A stretch of 64,000 bases of DNA. It comes from DASZHJ01 sp035581425 (GTDB taxonomy: Bacteria > Pseudomonadota > Alphaproteobacteria > ATCC43930 > CGMCC-115725). Of this stretch, positions 49,626 to 57,038 are shown piece after piece. A program made the translations under genes and the position numbers. The stretch is taken from the NCBI GenBank assembly GCA_035581425.1, contig DATJVP010000019.1:1-64000 (forward strand), given 5' to 3'. Position 1 is the stretch's first letter. Each line of letters opens with the position of its first letter. The notes under the pieces are model-generated. The model was not told where the DNA came from. It saw nothing but the letters and a program-made list of their open reading frames with translations, and searched no databases.

Positions 49626-50923
49626 ACCCCTCCGTCCGCGCGCTGGCGAGCCAGGTAGAACGGCTGATGGTCTCGCAATGGGAGGCCGCCTCCGGTCTTG
49701 AAATCCAGCAACGCGAGCGGCTCCACCGCCTCGCGGAATATGCGGCGCGCCATTCGCCGCTCATTCGACAACGTCTCGCCGAGGCCGCGCTCACGCCCAC
49801 GGAGCTGGCGACGCCCGGCGGCCTCGCGCGAATGCCGCTCTTGCGCCGGCGCGATCTGCAGCTCGCGGCGAAGCAACTCTACTGCGCGGAGGTACCGCCC
49901 GAGCACGGCGAGGTACACAACCTCCGCACCTCCGGCTCGACGGGTGAGCCGGTTGTCGTGCGCCGCACTGTGCTCACCGACTTCCATTGGAACGCGCTCA
50001 CCATGCGCGACCATCTCTGGCACGAGATCGAGTTCAGCGGACGCTTCTCGGCGGTGCGCCCGACCCTGCCGAACCACGTCCGCCTGCCGAACTGGGGGCC
50101 GCCCACGAGCCTCCTCTTCCGCACCGGCGCCGCGGAGGCGATTCCCGTCGCCGCAGAGGCGCGGCAGCAGGCGCAATGGCTTCTCGAATTCAGCCCGCAG
50201 GTGCTGCTGTCGTTTCCGAGTGTCGCGGAGGCAATCGCCGGACATCTGCGCGAGAGCGGCCGGCGCCTCCCCGAGCTCCGGCGCGTCAAGTCGATCGGAG
50301 AGACCCTGAGCCCGCGCCTCAGGGAGGCGATCCAAACGGGGTTAGGCGCCCCGATCGTCGACATCTACTCCTCGCACGAGGTCGGCATCATCGCCGTGCA
50401 ATGCCCGCAGAGCAGCCTCTATCATGTCATGGCCGAAAACCTGATCGTCGAGGTGCTGAACGAGGATGGCGGGCCTTGCGCCGAAGGCGAGGCGGGGCGG
50501 GTCGCGATCACCGATCTCCACAACTACGCCACACCGATGATCCGCTACGAGATCGGCGACTGGGCAGAGCCCGGTGGGCTCTGCCCCTGCGGGCGCGGCC
50601 TCCCGACGCTACGGCGCATCCTCGGACGCGAGCGCAATCTCGTGAAGATGCCGGACGGCACGCGGCGCTATCCCCTCGTGGGCTTCGTGCGCTTTCGCGA
50701 GGTGGCGCCGGTGCTGCAGTATCAGTTCATCCAGCACGCGCTCGACCGGCTGGAGATGCGGCTCGTGACCGAGACACCGCTCCGCGCCGCGCAGGAGGAG
50801 GACCTCGCCGCGATCGTCCGCAAGGCGCTGGGCTTCTCCTTCGCGCTCGACTTCACCTACTTCCCTGAGCGCTTACCCCGCTCCCCCAGCGGAAAGTTCG
50901 AAGAATTCGTCTGCCGCATTTGA
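49622..50923 (+). CDS. phenylacetate-CoA ligase-like adenylating enzyme (PaaK/CapK family)
   Basis: This 433-residue ANL-superfamily enzyme has the P-loop LRTSGSTGEPVVVRR at about residue 100, DIYSSHEVGIIAVQ (A5), TPMIRYEIGDWAEPG (A7), then GRGLPTLRRILGRERN (A8) and a C-terminal SPSGKFEEFVCRI with the A10 lysine. It also has CPCGRG, common in this subfamily. It probably activates an aromatic or related acid with ATP. GTG 49622 overlaps the methyltransferase stop. Its target may be the molecule that the methyltransferase modifies. Confidence 0.88.
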   Translation: MNPSVRALASQVERLMVSQWEAASGLEIQQRERLHRLAEYAARHSPLIRQRLAEAALTPTELATPGGLARMPLLRRRDLQLAAKQLYCAEVPPEHGEVHNLRTSGSTGEPVVVRRTVLTDFHWNALTMRDHLWHEIEFSGRFSAVRPTLPNHVRLPNWGPPTSLLFRTGAAEAIPVAAEARQQAQWLLEFSPQVLLSFPSVAEAIAGHLRESGRRLPELRRVKSIGETLSPRLREAIQTGLGAPIVDIYSSHEVGIIAVQCPQSSLYHVMAENLIVEVLNEDGGPCAEGEAGRVAITDLHNYATPMIRYEIGDWAEPGGLCPCGRGLPTLRRILGRERNLVKMPDGTRRYPLVGFVRFREVAPVLQYQFIQHALDRLEMRLVTETPLRAAQEEDLAAIVRKALGFSFALDFTYFPERLPRSPSGKFEEFVCRI

Positions 50924-50926
50924 GGC

Positions 50927-53122
50927 TCAGGGGTTCCGCGGCGGCTCCTGGAAATAGACGATGCGCTGCGGCGAGGAGGTCTCGATCCCTGCGGCATCGA
51001 ATGCCTTCTTGACGCGCCGGTTGAATTCGCGACCGACGTTCCATTGCTGGATCGGGAGCGTCTTTAGCCGGACCTTGATGATGACTGCGGAATTCTCGAA
51101 GCGGTCGACGCCGATGATCTCCAGCGGCTCAAGCATGAAATAGCTGAAGGCCGCGTCCTCCTTGAGCCCGCGAGCGACCTCCTTCAGTACCTCGATCACG
51201 CGATCGGTGTCCTCGCGGTAGGCGACGCCAATGTCCGCGACGTAGTAGGAGAAATCGCGGGTGAGATTCTTGACCGAGGAGACGTTGCCGAAGGGGACAG
51301 TGTGCACCGTTCCCGCGATATCCCGAAGCTTGATCGCGCGGATCGAGATCCCCTCGACCACGCCAGCGTGATCGCCGCCTACATCAACCACGTCGCCGAT
51401 CGCGAGCGTGTCCTCGACCAGGATGAAGACCCCAGTGATGATGTCCTTGACGAGCGCCTGGGAGCCGAAGCCGATCGCGATGCCGACGATGCCGGCGCCC
51501 GCGAGAAGCGGCGCGATGTTGACGCCGAGTTCGGAGAGCACCGTGAGCCCGACCGTGAGCGCGATCACCACCAGCATCGCCGTGCGCAGGAGCGGCAGGA
51601 GCGTCCGCGCGCGGGCGCTGCGCGGCAGCGGCCGGCCCTCGGCATCGACGGCCGCGAGGTAGCGCTCGATCGCGGAGCTGAAGACCTCCCAGACGGCGAT
51701 CGCCGCGACCACCACTACGCCGATCGAGATCGCACCGCCGGTGACGCGCTGGCCCCAGTCGGATTGCATCCAGCCGAAACCGTCGGCACCCCAGGCCTGC
51801 AGCAGGGCGAGGGTGGCGAAGACGTAGATGACGCCCGAGAGCACCGCGGAGAAGACCGGGAGGTAGCGATTGGCGCGCGCCTCGAGCGTGGGGAATCGCG
51901 CCTTCAAATCGTCGCTCAAGGCAAAGCCGCGCTCCGCCGCATGGCCGACGAGGCGCACCAACACTCCCGCGCCCACGATCAGCACGACGCTGAGGCCGCT
52001 CGCGCGGAGCGCAAAGGCGAAGCCGCCGGGAACGCGGAGCGCGTAGTCCACGTAAATCCCGACGACATAGACGATCGCGAGCACGTGCCAAGTGTCGGCG
52101 AGACGGTAGCGCAGAACCCGCCAACCGCCGACGCCCCGTCCCTTCCCGGCCGTCGCCGAGGATCCGCGCAACCAGGCGGCGACGGCGGTCCGGTTTTGCA
52201 GGACGAAGACCACCGTGAGCGCCGCCAGCACCAGCGCCACGATCCGCGCGAGCGTCGCATCGATCCCCTCGGGAATGCCGAGCCAGAGCGCGCCGTCGAG
52301 CAGGGCGTAGCCGTAAACCGACCAACCCGTGAAGCGGCGCGCCCAGACGTAGAGATAGGTTCGGGTTTCCTCCTCGAGCCCGAGGAGGGCCGCCGGCGCG
52401 CCGTCGCCGAGGAGCACCTCGCGCGCGAGCGCCACCACCGCGCGCGCGACCACGCTCGCGTCGATCATGATCCCCGCGACCTCTGCAGTCCCGAGCCGCG
52501 GGTGCAGCAGCGGCAGCACGAGGTAGCCGGCGGCGGCAAAGGCGAGGATGGGCAGGAGATCGAGGAAGACGCGCAGCAGCGTCAGCAATAGCCGGGTCCA
52601 GAGTCGCTTGCCGGGATTTTGCGCGAGCACCGCGCGCGGCCGCCGCAGCAGCGCGGCCACGAGGATATCTGCGAGCACCGCAAGGCCGAATACGACGGCG
52701 AGATGTGTCGCGACCTCGACCCAGCGCCCGCGCGCGGCAGGATCGCTCATCTGCGCCTCGACCCAGTCGGCGATGCGTGGCGCGTCGGCGATCGCAGCGA
52801 GGGTCGTGAGCACCTCGTCGCCGATCTGGTTGAGCTCCGTCGAGAGCATAGTGAAGAAGCCGCTGGGCGGCGGGGGCTGCGCCTGCTGCTTGGCGCGCTC
52901 TGCCGCGATCAGGGCCTTCAGGTCGGCGACGAAGCGCGCGCGGTCCGTCTCGCTCTGGAGCGTGTCGACGAGGCGCTGCAGCTCCTCGATGCTGACGATC
53001 TGCGGCTTTGCCGGAGCGGGCGTCTCTTGCGCTCCGGCCGTACCGACGCCGCTCGCGGCAAGCGCGAGCGCCAGCAGCAGAATCGCGGCGGCAAGACCGA
53101 GAAATCGCGGCAGCTTCGACAT
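50927..53122 (-). CDS. large mechanosensitive channel (MscS/MscK family)
   Basis: The 731-residue protein has a signal peptide (FLGLAAAILLLALALAASGV), a periplasmic proline/glutamine-rich coiled stretch, about ten further helices, and the MscS pore module at about 500-720. Pore helix and beta domain: LLAGAGIVGIAIGFGSQALV, KDIITGVFILVEDTLAIGDV, and IRDHxG-like LRDIAGTVHTVPFGNVSSV. ATG 53122 gives the signal peptide; the frame stays open another 1.6 kb upstream through unrelated DNA. It faces the PaaK-like gene tail to tail. It likely releases solutes during osmotic downshock. Confidence 0.93.
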   Translation of the reverse strand: MSKLPRFLGLAAAILLLALALAASGVGTAGAQETPAPAKPQIVSIEELQRLVDTLQSETDRARFVADLKALIAAERAKQQAQPPPPSGFFTMLSTELNQIGDEVLTTLAAIADAPRIADWVEAQMSDPAARGRWVEVATHLAVVFGLAVLADILVAALLRRPRAVLAQNPGKRLWTRLLLTLLRVFLDLLPILAFAAAGYLVLPLLHPRLGTAEVAGIMIDASVVARAVVALAREVLLGDGAPAALLGLEEETRTYLYVWARRFTGWSVYGYALLDGALWLGIPEGIDATLARIVALVLAALTVVFVLQNRTAVAAWLRGSSATAGKGRGVGGWRVLRYRLADTWHVLAIVYVVGIYVDYALRVPGGFAFALRASGLSVVLIVGAGVLVRLVGHAAERGFALSDDLKARFPTLEARANRYLPVFSAVLSGVIYVFATLALLQAWGADGFGWMQSDWGQRVTGGAISIGVVVVAAIAVWEVFSSAIERYLAAVDAEGRPLPRSARARTLLPLLRTAMLVVIALTVGLTVLSELGVNIAPLLAGAGIVGIAIGFGSQALVKDIITGVFILVEDTLAIGDVVDVGGDHAGVVEGISIRAIKLRDIAGTVHTVPFGNVSSVKNLTRDFSYYVADIGVAYREDTDRVIEVLKEVARGLKEDAAFSYFMLEPLEIIGVDRFENSAVIIKVRLKTLPIQQWNVGREFNRRVKKAFDAAGIETSSPQRIVYFQEPPRNP

Positions 53123-53178
53123 CGCTGCGCGAGGATACGCGGGCGCCGAGCGCGGGCCAAGACCGGGATTTGTCGGCG

Positions 53179-53823
53179 TCAGACGCGGAAGCCGGCGACG
53201 TCGAGCGCCACGCTGCCGAGAAGGCCCGCTCCGGAGAGGACAAGGACCGCTCCGGACACGCGGTCGACCCAAGTGAGATGCACCATGCCGGCAAAGCGCC
53301 GGAGCGCCGCGATGCCGAAACTGAGGCCGAGCCACCAGACGAGCGATCCCACGAAGACGCCGCCGACCATCACGGCCACGTCGATGAGACTCACGCCCTC
53401 GCTGTCGAAGCCGACCTTCGCGAAGATCGCGGCGAAAGCGAGGATCGTGATAGGATTTGTGACCGTGAGCGCGAAGGTCGACGCGAAGGCGGCGGCGAGC
53501 TTCTCGCCGGTGAGCGGCTGGCGCTCGGCCTCGCTGGTGCGCAGGCAGGCGCGCACACCGATGAAGAGGAGATAAATCCCGCCGATCGCTCCCAGCACCT
53601 CCTGGTATCCGAGGAGCCAGTCGCGGACCACGGTGAGGCCGAGGCCCGCGATGATTCCGAAGATCATGTCCGCAAGCGCCGCGCCAAGGCCCGAGATCAC
53701 CCCGAAATGCGCGCCCTCGAAGAAGCTGCGGCGCACGCAAAGCACGCCCACGGGCCCCACGGGCACCGCAATCACGATGCCGACGATGATGCCCTTGATG
53801 AAGAAGAGGAGGATCTCTGGCAC
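53179..53823 (-). CDS. LysE-family amino-acid exporter
   Basis: This six-helix exporter has 214 residues. It shows GIIVGIVIAVPVGPVGVLCV (the LysE signature PGPxx) followed by RRSFFEGAHFGVISGLGAAL, then TFALTVTNPITILAFAAIFA, the second family motif. ATG 53823 lies in a 145-base divergent region with the sulfite-oxidase-like gene. It is 56 bases upstream of the MscS gene, in the same direction. The exported amino acid cannot be told. Confidence 0.9.
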   Translation of the reverse strand: MPEILLFFIKGIIVGIVIAVPVGPVGVLCVRRSFFEGAHFGVISGLGAALADMIFGIIAGLGLTVVRDWLLGYQEVLGAIGGIYLLFIGVRACLRTSEAERQPLTGEKLAAAFASTFALTVTNPITILAFAAIFAKVGFDSEGVSLIDVAVMVGGVFVGSLVWWLGLSFGIAALRRFAGMVHLTWVDRVSGAVLVLSGAGLLGSVALDVAGFRV

Positions 53824-53968
53824 TGCGGAGGGACCAATGGCCGCGGGCGGCGGGAGCGCCCTTCATGCCGTGTCCGGAGGATGGGCGCAACCCGAGAAAT
53901 GCAACTGTTGCGTCGGCCGCGCCGCCGCTATCCTGCGCCGCACGAGGACGGCGAAGGAGCCGCGCGGC

Positions 53969-54637
53969 ATGGCCAAGGAGAACGAGAGCAAGCTCGAGCA
54001 GGCACGCCCCAAGCTCGTCGAGAGCAAGGAGCGCTGGGCGCGCGAGGGACGGCTGCTGACCGGTCGTCACGCGCGGCCGGAGGAGGAGCGCCTGCCGCCG
54101 GGACAACGCCGCGTTGTCGACTGGCCGGTGCTCGATCTCGGGATCCAACCGGAGGTGCCGCTGGAGCAATGGCGTCTCGCGGTCGACGGGCTCGCCGAGC
54201 ATCCGATGGAGTGGGACTGGGCCGGCTTTCAAGCGCTGCCGCAGAGCCGTCTCGTCTCGGACATCCACTGCGTCACGCAATGGTCGCGCTACGACAACGC
54301 CTGGGAAGGAGTCTCCGCGAGGGACCTGCTGAGCCTGGTGAGGCCGAGGCCCGAGGCGAAGTTCATCTGGTTCACGAGCTACGACGACTACACCACCAAC
54401 CTGCCGCTTGCGTCCTTCGACGACGAGGACGTGCTGCTCGCACATAGCTGGAGCGGTAAGCCGATCGCGCGCGAGCACGGCGGTCCCGTCCGCGCTGTGG
54501 TGCCGAAACTCTATTTTTGGAAGAGCGCAAAATGGCTGCGGCGCATCACCCTTCTCGCCGAGGACAAGCCCGGCTTCTGGGAGATGCGCGGCTACCACAT
54601 GAACGGCGACCCCTGGATGGAGGAGCGCTATGGCTGA
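53969..54637 (+). CDS. molybdopterin oxidoreductase, sulfite-oxidase-like
   Basis: This 222-residue, single-domain enzyme of the sulfite oxidase/MsrP fold has no signal peptide and so is cytosolic. The molybdenum cysteine is Cys101 in DIHCVTQWSRYDNAWEGV. It also has PLASFDDEDVLLAHSWSGKP, GGPVRAVVPKLYFWKSAKW and EMRGYHMNGDPWMEERYG. Such YuiH-like proteins are short and lack a dimerisation domain; their substrates are unknown. ATG 53969 was taken because MAKENESKLEQ is charged and starts the family. Its stop overlaps the glutathione peroxidase start by 8 bases. Confidence 0.9.
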   Translation: MAKENESKLEQARPKLVESKERWAREGRLLTGRHARPEEERLPPGQRRVVDWPVLDLGIQPEVPLEQWRLAVDGLAEHPMEWDWAGFQALPQSRLVSDIHCVTQWSRYDNAWEGVSARDLLSLVRPRPEAKFIWFTSYDDYTTNLPLASFDDEDVLLAHSWSGKPIAREHGGPVRAVVPKLYFWKSAKWLRRITLLAEDKPGFWEMRGYHMNGDPWMEERYG

Positions 54638-55112
54638 GGAGGGCGCCTTTGCCTTCGACTTCGCGAGCATCGAGGGAAAGCCGCTGCCGCTCGCGCGCTT
54701 CAGCGGCAAGCCGCTCCTCATCGTCAACACCGCCTCCTTCTGCGGCTTCACCCCGCAATATGCCGGGCTCGAGACTCTCTACGAGCGCTACCGCGAGCGC
54801 GGCCTCACGGTACTGGGCGTGCCGTCGAACGATTTCGGCGAGCAGGAGCCGGGATCGGCCGAGGAGGTCGCAGGCTTCTGCTCGACGCGCTACCGCGTGC
54901 AGTTCCCGCTGACGGAGAAGGTGCACGTCGTGGGCGCGGCGGCGCATCCCCTCTACCGTTGGATCGAGAGCGAGCTCGGCGAGGGCGGAACCCCCCGCTG
55001 GAACTTCCACAAATACCTAGTTGCACCCGACGGCAGCCTCGCCGGCGCTTGGCCCTCCTCCGTCGAACCGCTGGCGCCGGAGATCGTCGCGGAGATCGAG
55101 CAGCTGCTCTAG
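54630..55112 (+). CDS. glutathione peroxidase family protein
   Basis: The 160-residue thiol peroxidase has the catalytic Cys38 in NTASFCGFTPQY, Gln72 (SNDFGEQEPGS) and Trp124 with Asn125 (TPRWNFHKYLV), the standard tetrad with Cys in place of Sec. The resolving cysteine of thioredoxin-dependent members may be Cys84 (GFCSTRY). It overlaps the molybdopterin enzyme gene by 8 bases and lies 6 bases before the EamA gene, so the three are one operon. It is expected to reduce organic hydroperoxides. Confidence 0.94.
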   Translation: MAEEGAFAFDFASIEGKPLPLARFSGKPLLIVNTASFCGFTPQYAGLETLYERYRERGLTVLGVPSNDFGEQEPGSAEEVAGFCSTRYRVQFPLTEKVHVVGAAAHPLYRWIESELGEGGTPRWNFHKYLVAPDGSLAGAWPSSVEPLAPEIVAEIEQLL

Positions 55113-55118
55113 ATCGCG

Positions 55119-55994
55119 ATGACGCCGCAGCGCCGCGCGCTCCTGCTGCTGGCGGTTCCCGTCGTGCTTTTCGGCGTCGCCTGGCCCGTCAACAAGGTGG
55201 CTCTCGCGGGATTTCCGCCGCTCTGGTTCGCGGCGGCGCGGTCGGTACTCGGCACGGCGGTCGCCGCGGCGATGCTGCTGGCGCTTCGGCAGTGGCGGCT
55301 CCCGTCGCGGCGCGATTTCCCGATCATCGTCTCCGTGGGCCTGCTGCAGCTCGCACTTTTTTTCGCATTCACGAACCTGGCTCTGAGCTTCCTGCCGGCG
55401 GGGCGCTCGGTGGTCCTCGCGAACACGACGACGCTCTGGCTCGTACCGCTGGCGCTCATCGCGGGCGAGCCCATTCCGCCGCTGCGCTGGGCCGGCGCGG
55501 CGGCAGGTGTCGCGGGGATACTGGTTCTCGCCAACCCCTGGAGCCTCGACTGGAACGATCCTGGCATCGCGCTCGGGCACGGCTTCCTCCTGCTCGCGGC
55601 ACTGGGTTGGGCCGTCGCGATCTTCCACGCGCGCCATCATCGCTGGGAGCTCTCGCCGCTGCAGGTCCTGCCCTGGCAGATGCTGATGGCGGCGCTGGTG
55701 CTGGTGCCGCTGGCGTTACTCAGCAATCCACTGCCCCGGATCGAGCCGAGCTTCCGCGTGTGGGGCGGGCTCTTCTATATCGGCGTAATCGCGGGGCCGC
55801 TTGCGTCCTGGGCCGCGGTGATCGTCGCGCGAGACCTCCCGACCATCGCGAGCTCCGTGGGGTTCCTCGGAATTCCCGCCCTCGGTCTTGTGCTCTCGAC
55901 CGCTTTCCTCGGGGAGTCTCTTACCTGGTCGCTGGCACTGGGCGCGCTCCTCATCGGCGCCGGCGTGATCGCCGCGACCGCCCGCCGACGCTAG
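55119..55994 (+). CDS. DMT/EamA-family permease
   Basis: This 291-residue, ten-helix transporter is made of two EamA repeats. Landmarks are FGVAWPVNKVALAGFPPLWF in repeat 1, PAGRSVVLANTTTLWLVPLA, and SSVGFLGIPALGLVLSTAFL in repeat 2. The ending LIGAGVIAATARR is typical. It is last in the molybdopterin enzyme-peroxidase operon and overlaps the convergent cysteine-synthase-like gene by 4 bases. A metabolite or amino-acid exporter role is usual in this family. Confidence 0.9.
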   Translation: MTPQRRALLLLAVPVVLFGVAWPVNKVALAGFPPLWFAAARSVLGTAVAAAMLLALRQWRLPSRRDFPIIVSVGLLQLALFFAFTNLALSFLPAGRSVVLANTTTLWLVPLALIAGEPIPPLRWAGAAAGVAGILVLANPWSLDWNDPGIALGHGFLLLAALGWAVAIFHARHHRWELSPLQVLPWQMLMAALVLVPLALLSNPLPRIEPSFRVWGGLFYIGVIAGPLASWAAVIVARDLPTIASSVGFLGIPALGLVLSTAFLGESLTWSLALGALLIGAGVIAATARRR

Positions 55995-56944
55995 CGACTG
56001 GTCGACGCCCCGAGCGCACCGAAGGTCTTCAGGTATTTCATCCCGGTATCGCAAAGGATCGTGACGATCGTGGCGCGGGACCCCAGCCGCTCGGCCGTAC
56101 GCAAAGCCGCGACGACATTGGCGCCGGTCGAGGTTCCCGCGAAGAGCCCTTCCTCCCGGGCAAGCCGAAGCGCCATCGCGGTCGCCTCCTCCGTCGAGAC
56201 GTGCTCGATCGCATTGGCGACGCCCTCGCGCCAAAGCGGCACCACGAAGCCCGCGCCGATGCCGTCGATCTTGTGCGCCCCGGGCGCGCCACCGGAAAGG
56301 ACAGGAGACTCCGCGGGCTCGACCGCGACGATCGCGATCCGTCCGTCGCGCCGGCGCAGGGCTTCGCCGGTGCCGCGCAGCGAAGCCGCCGTGCCGACGC
56401 TCTGGACGAAGGCGTCGATGCGGCCCTGCGTCTCATCCCAGATTTCCTCCGCGAGGAGGACGTAGGCCGCGAGCTGATCTTCATTCTTGAGCTGATCGGT
56501 CCAGAAACCGCCCGTTCTCTCCGCCATGACCCGCGCCGCCTCGACCATGTCGCGCGTGAGCATCTCGGTCATACGCCCGCTCTCGCTGCTCAGGACCTGC
56601 AATTGCGCGCCCAGGATCCGCATGTGATCGAGCTTCTCGCGGGAGAAGGCGTCCGAGGTGACGATGTGGAGGGGATAGCCCTTGACCGCGCAGACCAGCG
56701 ACAACGAGACGCCGGTGCTCCCGCCGGTATATTCGACGACGGAACCGCCGGGCCTAAGTCGCCCGTCCGCCTCCGCCGCTGCGATCATGGCGAGCGCCAT
56801 CCGATCCTTCATGCTCCCCGTGGGATTCTCGCTCTCGAGCTTTAGGAGGATGCGCGAGCCGCTACCGCCCACGATCTTGCGCAGGCGGACGAGCGGAGTC
56901 CCGCCGATGCAAGCGAGGACGTCCGGGGCGATGTCGCTCACCAT
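55991..56944 (-). CDS. cysteine synthase-like PLP enzyme
   Basis: This 317-residue fold-type II enzyme has PLP Lys46 in SENPTGSMKDRMAL (CysK: NPxxSVKDR), the phosphate/substrate loop EYTGGSTGVSLSLV in place of the usual TSGNTG, and SVGTAASLRGTGEAL. The altered loop and TGS-MK motif fit enzymes labelled cysteine synthase-family, whose substrates vary. ATG 56944 is preceded by GGGAGAAGG; an ATG 33 bases upstream falls within the palindromic operator and is unlikely. It is 94 bases downstream of the cyclase gene and has its own regulatory site. Possible link with the persulfide and peroxide genes of this half of the window is speculative. Confidence 0.9.
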   Translation of the reverse strand: MVSDIAPDVLACIGGTPLVRLRKIVGGSGSRILLKLESENPTGSMKDRMALAMIAAAEADGRLRPGGSVVEYTGGSTGVSLSLVCAVKGYPLHIVTSDAFSREKLDHMRILGAQLQVLSSESGRMTEMLTRDMVEAARVMAERTGGFWTDQLKNEDQLAAYVLLAEEIWDETQGRIDAFVQSVGTAASLRGTGEALRRRDGRIAIVAVEPAESPVLSGGAPGAHKIDGIGAGFVVPLWREGVANAIEHVSTEEATAMALRLAREEGLFAGTSTGANVVAALRTAERLGSRATIVTILCDTGMKYLKTFGALGASTSR

Positions 56945-56965
56945 GTCCTTCTCCCTGGCAATTCG

Positions 56966-56992
56966 ATGTAGATACAACCTATGTATCTACAT
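56966..56992 (-). promoter_or_regulatory. perfect palindromic operator before the cysteine-synthase-like gene
   Basis: ATGTAGATACA (56966-56976) and TGTATCTACAT (56982-56992) are exact inverted copies of 11 bases separated by 5 bases. The site starts 22 bases before the gene's start codon, and an overlapping TAGAAT-like -10 can be read on the minus strand just upstream. The arm form, AT-rich with TGTA/TACA ends, resembles sites of small dimeric repressors such as GntR (YtrA type) or BlaI/CopY families. The structure is certain; the regulator is unknown. Confidence 0.65.
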
Positions 56993-57038
56993 ACATTCTA
57001 TGGGCTCATATCGCAACCCTGGCATCCGGCGGGGTCCG

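Noticed and set aside
53123..54751. Upstream extension of the MscS frame
   Set aside because: It would overlap the LysE and sulfite-oxidase-like genes in antisense; the signal peptide at ATG 53122 marks the true start.
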